From: Carnobacterium mobile DSM 4848
GTDB lineage: Bacteria > Bacillota > Bacilli > Lactobacillales > Carnobacteriaceae
DNA: 64,000 nt
Direction of reading: 5' to 3'
Assembly (NCBI RefSeq): GCF_000744825.1
Contig: NZ_JQMR01000001.1
Span: 2,155,501 to 2,219,500, forward strand
Shown here: positions 60,381 to 64,000 of the stretch, piece by piece
Layout of the letters: the number at the start of each line of letters is the position of its first letter
Position numbering within the stretch: the stretch's first letter is position 1
The notes under the pieces: generated by a model
What the model was told of the DNA's origin: nothing
The model's database searches: none
Seen by the model: only the letters and a program-made list of their open reading frames with translations
Made by a program: the position numbers and the translations under genes

Positions 60381-60394
60381 TGTAATCGATTTCA
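60381..60394 (+). promoter_or_regulatory. Perfect cre site upstream of the EIIC gene
   Basis: TGTAATCGATTTCA fits the CcpA cre consensus TGWAANCGNTNWCA at every position. It lies about 20 bp downstream of the -10, a roadblock position for catabolite repression. Confidence 0.8.
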
Positions 60395-60479
60395 GTGTTG
60401 CGACACTTGACTAGAAATAGGCCTGTTTTTAGTCAGTAAAAAATAAAAAAAATCATAAAAAAAGAAAAGAGGTATATCA

Positions 60480-61772
60480 ATGAATGAGTTTATTGATAAA
60501 CTAGGCGAAAAGTTGATGCCGATTGCTGGAAAACTAGGTGATAACCGCCACTTAAAAGTTTTACGTGATGCCTTTATGCTATCGTTCCCGATCACGATGT
60601 TTGGATCTATTGTCGTTGTTTTAAATAACTTGCCATTTTTCAGTGACGCAACAAAAGGAACATTAGGAACATTATTTGGAAATGGTCAAAATGCGACAAT
60701 GTCGATCATGACTATTTTTGTTACATTTGGGATTGGGTATTATTTAAGTAAGTCCTATGATGTAGAAGCCATTTATGGCGGAGCTGTTTCTTTATCTGCT
60801 TATTTAATCTTAACACCATTCAATGCCGTGACTGAAGGCGGAGAAGCGATTACCGGTGTACTGACTTTAGATCGTTTAGGCGCTAAAGGAATGTTTATCG
60901 GGATGATTGCTGCCTTTATTGCTGCAGAGATTTATACGCGTATTGTTAAAAAGGGAATTGTTATTAAAATGCCTGAAGGGGTACCGCCTGCAGTGGCTAA
61001 ATCTTTTGCCGCTTTGTTACCAGCTATCATAACCCTAACTGTATTTTTAGTTCTAAATGCTGCAGTTGTCGGTTTCTTCTCAACGAACTTACATGATGTT
61101 GTCTACAATGTTATTCAAGTACCATTGACTGGATTAGGCAGTGGATTACCAGCTACACTGATTGCTGTCTTCTTTGTTCAATTCTTATGGTTTTTTGGTC
61201 TTCACGGACAAATCATTGTCAATTCAGTGATGGATCCAATCTGGAATACATTGATGTTAGATAATTTAGATGCATTTAAAGTAGGAGATGCTTTACCGCA
61301 TATCGTTACAAAACCATTTATGGAAATTTATACGGTAGGAATGGGCGGATCCGGCAGTACTTTAATGGTTGTCTTATTAATGTCATTCATTATGAAGAGT
61401 AAACAACTAAAAGACGTCGGCCGTTTAGCATTAGGACCTGGTATCTTTAACGTAAATGAACCGCTTATCTTTGGAATGCCGTTGGTATTAAATGCTTCTA
61501 TTTTTATTCCATGGGTATTAGCTCCAATGGTTGTGACAGCTTTCAACTATGTCATGATGGCAACCCATATTTTCCCGACACCAACAGGGGTTTCAGTTCC
61601 TTGGACAGTACCGGTGATTATCAATGGAATCATGGCGACCAATTCTTTCATGGGCGGTGTGCTTCAACTCATTGATATGGCTTTGATTGGCGTTATTTGG
61701 TTCCCATTCTTGAAATTGATCGACCGTACTAACTTAAGTCAAGTTAGTATGAATGAACCTGAACAAGCTTAA
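60480..61772 (+). CDS. celB: PTS EIIC component, cellobiose/lactose family
   Basis: A 430-residue membrane permease of the Lac (lactose/cellobiose/chitobiose) PTS family with about ten helices. Seen: N-terminal RHLKVLRDAFMLSFPITMFGSIVV (23-46), GTLFGNGQNATMS, FFGLHGQIIVNSVMDPIWN near 237-255, and FNVNEPLIFGMPLVLN near 323-338, the sugar-binding region with Glu. EIIA and EIIB genes are not adjacent, so partners must be encoded elsewhere. RBS AGAGGT is modest. Upstream are a cre site and a candidate GntR site. The GntR regulator follows 175 bp later. Confidence 0.9.
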   Translation: MNEFIDKLGEKLMPIAGKLGDNRHLKVLRDAFMLSFPITMFGSIVVVLNNLPFFSDATKGTLGTLFGNGQNATMSIMTIFVTFGIGYYLSKSYDVEAIYGGAVSLSAYLILTPFNAVTEGGEAITGVLTLDRLGAKGMFIGMIAAFIAAEIYTRIVKKGIVIKMPEGVPPAVAKSFAALLPAIITLTVFLVLNAAVVGFFSTNLHDVVYNVIQVPLTGLGSGLPATLIAVFFVQFLWFFGLHGQIIVNSVMDPIWNTLMLDNLDAFKVGDALPHIVTKPFMEIYTVGMGGSGSTLMVVLLMSFIMKSKQLKDVGRLALGPGIFNVNEPLIFGMPLVLNASIFIPWVLAPMVVTAFNYVMMATHIFPTPTGVSVPWTVPVIINGIMATNSFMGGVLQLIDMALIGVIWFPFLKLIDRTNLSQVSMNEPEQA

Positions 61773-61787
61773 TCTAAGCATACGAAA

Positions 61788-61830
61788 AAAATAAGCGGTC
61801 AGTCATGAGAGACTGATTGCTTATTTTTTG
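61788..61830 (+). terminator. Terminator after the EIIC gene
   Basis: AAATAAGCGGTCAGTC (61790-61805) pairs with GACTGATTGCTTATTT (61812-61827), one G-T pair, then T's. Confidence 0.93.
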
Positions 61831-61884
61831 TTAAGCAGCAATTGAAGCAAGAATAAACGCTAAAATAATCAAAAAAACACAGGG

Positions 61885-61900
61885 AAAAGACTAGTCTTTT
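61885..61900. promoter_or_regulatory. Palindromic operator upstream of the GntR gene
   Basis: AAAAGACTAGTCTTTT is a perfect 16-bp palindrome, sitting where the -35 box for TATGAT (61915-61920) should lie. Its position suggests autoregulation. Confidence 0.6.
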
Positions 61901-61947
61901 TAGGGAGGATGAGGTATGATACTCTTTGAAACCTAGGAGGTGTTCAA

Positions 61948-62664
61948 ATGGTAAAATATGAAACCATTGCCAATGAAATAAGAAAGCGAATACTAAAAGG
62001 TACGTATCCAATTGAATCCCTTATTCCTGATCAAATTAGTTTGTCTAAAGAATTTGGCGTAAGCCGTATGACAATGAAAAAAGCGCTAGATATCCTTGCG
62101 ATGGAGGGCTTGATCTATCGTCAACGCGGTTCTGGTACATACGTCATGAAAACAGCCTTACTGAATCGGCAAGATGCACTTGTAAATGAATACGAAGGGT
62201 TGACCAGTCAATTAACCGAACACGCTGTTACTAGTAAAGTGATTGAATTTAATGTAGAGTTTCCATCAGAAGAAATCATGGAACATTTGATGTTAAAAAA
62301 AAATCAGCCTGTTTATAACTTAATTCGCCTACGGATCGTAGATGGTAAGCCATATGTTTTAGAACACACCTACATGCCGACGGATTTGGCTGTGGGACTA
62401 ACAGAAGAAATTCTTGAAAAATCTATCTATCAGTATATTCATGAAGAATTGAACTTGTATTTTGGTGGAGCTTTCCGTAAGATTCATGCCGATAAATCTT
62501 CTAAATACGATCAAGAATACTTGGATTGTAAGACAGATGATCCGGTTTTAGAAGTAGAACAAGTTGTTTATTTAAAAGATGGACGTCCTTTTGAATATTC
62601 AAGAAGTCGACATCGTTATGATACTCGAAGTTATACTATCTCTGATATCAATAAAAGCAATTAA
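61948..62664 (+). CDS. GntR-family regulator, HutC/UTRA type
   Basis: A 238-residue regulator. The winged helix occupies residues 1-70 (YETIANEIRKRILKGTYP, LSKEFGVSRMTMKKALDIL, GLIYRQRGSGTYV). A UTRA effector domain (about 90-230) follows, with PVYNLIRLRIVDGKPYVLEHTYMP and PFEYSRSRHRYD. UTRA repressors typically sense a phosphorylated sugar. Its placement beside a cellobiose-type EIIC and near GH1/GH4 enzymes suggests control of beta-glucoside genes, released by cellobiose-6-phosphate or a similar ligand. RBS AGGAGGTG. Palindromes at 61885 and 60339 are candidate sites. Confidence 0.88.
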   Translation: MVKYETIANEIRKRILKGTYPIESLIPDQISLSKEFGVSRMTMKKALDILAMEGLIYRQRGSGTYVMKTALLNRQDALVNEYEGLTSQLTEHAVTSKVIEFNVEFPSEEIMEHLMLKKNQPVYNLIRLRIVDGKPYVLEHTYMPTDLAVGLTEEILEKSIYQYIHEELNLYFGGAFRKIHADKSSKYDQEYLDCKTDDPVLEVEQVVYLKDGRPFEYSRSRHRYDTRSYTISDINKSN

Positions 62665-62669
62665 ACATT

Positions 62670-62710
62670 AAAGTACCTCAACCAATGACACGAATGATTG
62701 AGGTACTTTT
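62670..62710. terminator. Bidirectional terminator between the GntR gene and exoA
   Basis: AAAGTACCTCAA (62670-62681) pairs with TTGAGGTACTTT (62698-62709). It serves both convergent genes. Confidence 0.85.
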
Positions 62711-62712
62711 GT

Positions 62713-63468
62713 TTATTTATTTAAAACTAATTCAACAGGACAGTGGTCAGAACCCATAATGTCTGTATGGATTTTCGCATCTACTAATTGGTCTTTAAGT
62801 CGCTCAGAAACGCAAAAGTAGTCAATCCGCCAACCAGCATTGTTTTTGCGGGCATTAAAGCGATAACTCCACCAAGAATAGACGCCTTCAACGGTTGGAT
62901 AAAAATACCGAAATGTATCAATAAAACCTCTATTCAATAAAGCAGTGAAACTAGCACGCTCTTCATCAGTGAATCCTGCATTTTTACGGTTTGTCTTCCA
63001 ATTTTTTAAATCAATATTCTCATGAGCTACATTTAAGTCGCCGCAAAAAATAACGGGTTTTTCATTGTCTAGTTCACTCAAATAATCTGAAAAAGCTTGA
63101 TCCCAATCCATACGATAATCTAAACGAGCTAACTCGCTTTGAGAATTTGGGGTGTAACAAGTGACGACGTAATAATCAGGGTAGCTAAGCGTAATTACTC
63201 GGCCTTCTGTATCGTGTTCGTTTTTCCCAATCCCATAAAAAACATCGAGGGGCTTGTGCTTAGTAAAAATAGCCGTTCCAGAATACCCTTTTTTCTCTGC
63301 ATAATTCCAGTAATCATAGTAACCGGGTAAGTCTAAATCAATTTGGCCTTCTTGCAGTTTAGTTTCTTGTAAACAAAAAAAATCTGCATCAAATTCATTG
63401 AAAACATCTAAAAAACTTTTTTTTACAATGGCACGCAGACCATTCACGTTCCAGGAAATAAATTTCAT
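62713..63468 (-). CDS. exoA: Exodeoxyribonuclease III / AP endonuclease
   Basis: A 251-residue Xth-family enzyme that cuts DNA at abasic sites and has 3'-phosphatase and exonuclease activity. Catalytic blocks: ISWNVNGLR (4-12), CLQETKL near 32-38 with the metal Glu, GDLNVAH near 142-148 with the Asp/Asn pair, WRIDYF near 213, and SDHCPV near 240 with the final Asp-His. Length is normal. RBS AGAGGAGTGG. It acts downstream of glycosylases such as Ung in base-excision repair; the two are not linked here. Confidence 0.95.
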   Translation of the reverse strand: MKFISWNVNGLRAIVKKSFLDVFNEFDADFFCLQETKLQEGQIDLDLPGYYDYWNYAEKKGYSGTAIFTKHKPLDVFYGIGKNEHDTEGRVITLSYPDYYVVTCYTPNSQSELARLDYRMDWDQAFSDYLSELDNEKPVIFCGDLNVAHENIDLKNWKTNRKNAGFTDEERASFTALLNRGFIDTFRYFYPTVEGVYSWWSYRFNARKNNAGWRIDYFCVSERLKDQLVDAKIHTDIMGSDHCPVELVLNK

Positions 63469-63610
63469 TGCTGAACCACTCCTCTAAAAAATAATATGAC
63501 ACTATCATTGTACACGAAGAAGAAAAGATAGTACATTTAGAGAGAAGATTTGCTGAGCGTGCTGAGTATTTGTTAAACTGATAAATAATAGAAAGAAATG
63601 AGGAATGAAC

Positions 63611-64000
63611 ATGTTAAAAGTAGGAATCATTGGATTGGGGAGTATTTCACAAAAAGCATACTTGCCGGTTATGATGGCCATGCAGGACAAAGTTGAGTGG
63701 CACCTTTATACGCGTGATCAAGAAAAGCTGCAAATAATTGGCGGAAAATACCGTGTTTCAAATTTGTATCCTTCCATTGAATCGTTGATAGAAAGTGGGA
63801 TTAAAGCAGCATTTGTACATACCGCAACTCATACACACGCTTCTATTATCAAGCAATTGTTAGAACATGGTATTCATGTGTATGTAGATAAGCCGATCAG
63901 TGAAGAACTGACAGAAGTGGAAGAACTAATGGCATTAGCGAAGCAGAAAAACCTGTTGCTTACAACAGGATTTAACCGTCGTTTTGCTCCGACGATCCAA
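63611..64000 (+). CDS. Gfo/Idh/MocA-family oxidoreductase, N-terminal part (runs off the right edge)
   Basis: ATG 63611 opens a frame that remains open to the last base (130 codons seen). It starts MLKVGIIGLGSISQKAYLP, with the GxGxxxxxA/K NAD(P)-binding motif. Further on lie HTATHTHASIIKQLLEHGIHVYVDKPIS, with the EKP-like motif as DKP (the family usually has EKP) and the catalytic-type Lys, and TGFNRRFAP, the NRR motif of the family. RBS GAGGAATG. Substrate unknown. The C-terminal half and operon context lie beyond the window. Confidence 0.9.
   Translation, partial: MLKVGIIGLGSISQKAYLPVMMAMQDKVEWHLYTRDQEKLQIIGGKYRVSNLYPSIESLIESGIKAAFVHTATHTHASIIKQLLEHGIHVYVDKPISEELTEVEELMALAKQKNLLLTTGFNRRFAPTIQ

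Overview
The window is 64 kb of low-GC chromosomal DNA from a lactic-acid Firmicute. Protein sequences and gene order (cydABCD next to a polyprenyl synthase and NDH-2, scrRAB, tandem GT8 genes, NapA, GlnPH fusion) suggest Carnobacterium or a close relative in Carnobacteriaceae. That is inference from remembered family resemblance; no search was run. No rRNA, tRNA, prophage, complete insertion sequence or CRISPR array was found.

Layout. 1-8.7 kb is a respiratory module: the 3' part of cydA, cydB, cydC and cydD, then a convergent trans-polyprenyl diphosphate synthase and a type II NADH dehydrogenase. Together these would let cells supplied with haem pass electrons from NADH through a quinone to oxygen. 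8.9-17 kb holds a thioesterase, a permuted papain-like protein, two GT8 glycosyltransferases, an AraC regulator and a heterodimeric multidrug ABC exporter. 17.2-22.1 kb has an acyl-ACP thioesterase joined to the sucrose locus scrR-scrA-scrB, whose promoter shows a cre site and a LacI-type operator. 22.1-30 kb is housekeeping: asparaginase, an MBL hydrolase, a DbpA-type helicase, an ABC-F protein, an unrecognised protein and a hydroxyacid dehydrogenase. 30-45.5 kb is rich in transport: an amino-acid importer with two lipoproteins but no ATPase, BrnQ, a TipA-like MerR regulator, nucleoside deoxyribosyltransferase, a 3D-domain wall protein, UvrC, NapA, an IscA/HesB-like protein, and a complete GlnQ/GlnPH importer. 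45.5-53.7 kb has a LOR-family protein, a small YvrJ gene, PdxK, a Cof phosphatase, Ung, Pta, TsaE and a DnaQ-type exonuclease. 53.9-62.7 kb is a beta-glucoside region: GH4 and GH1 6-phospho-beta-glucosidases, a lone PTS EIIC and a GntR regulator, with a P-type cation ATPase between the two glucosidases. The window ends with ExoA and the start of a Gfo/Idh/MocA oxidoreductase.

The most notable non-gene features are these. (1) A 252-bp mobile repeat has two near-identical copies and one decayed copy. It has terminal inverted repeats and, in one copy, an exact 8-bp target duplication. Every copy sits in or beside the A/T tract of an intrinsic terminator, and its interior can fold into a long stem kept by compensatory changes in the old copy. 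(2) A yybP-ykoY-type (Mn2+) riboswitch with a clear overlapping terminator precedes the P-type ATPase. (3) A MerR promoter with a 19-bp spacer and dyad precedes a TipA-like regulator that also has a strong internal start, as in TipAL/TipAS. (4) Paired TGTTACA-type inverted repeats lie at the promoter and the 3' end of the deoxyribosyltransferase gene. Two small genes of under 60 codons are also recorded.
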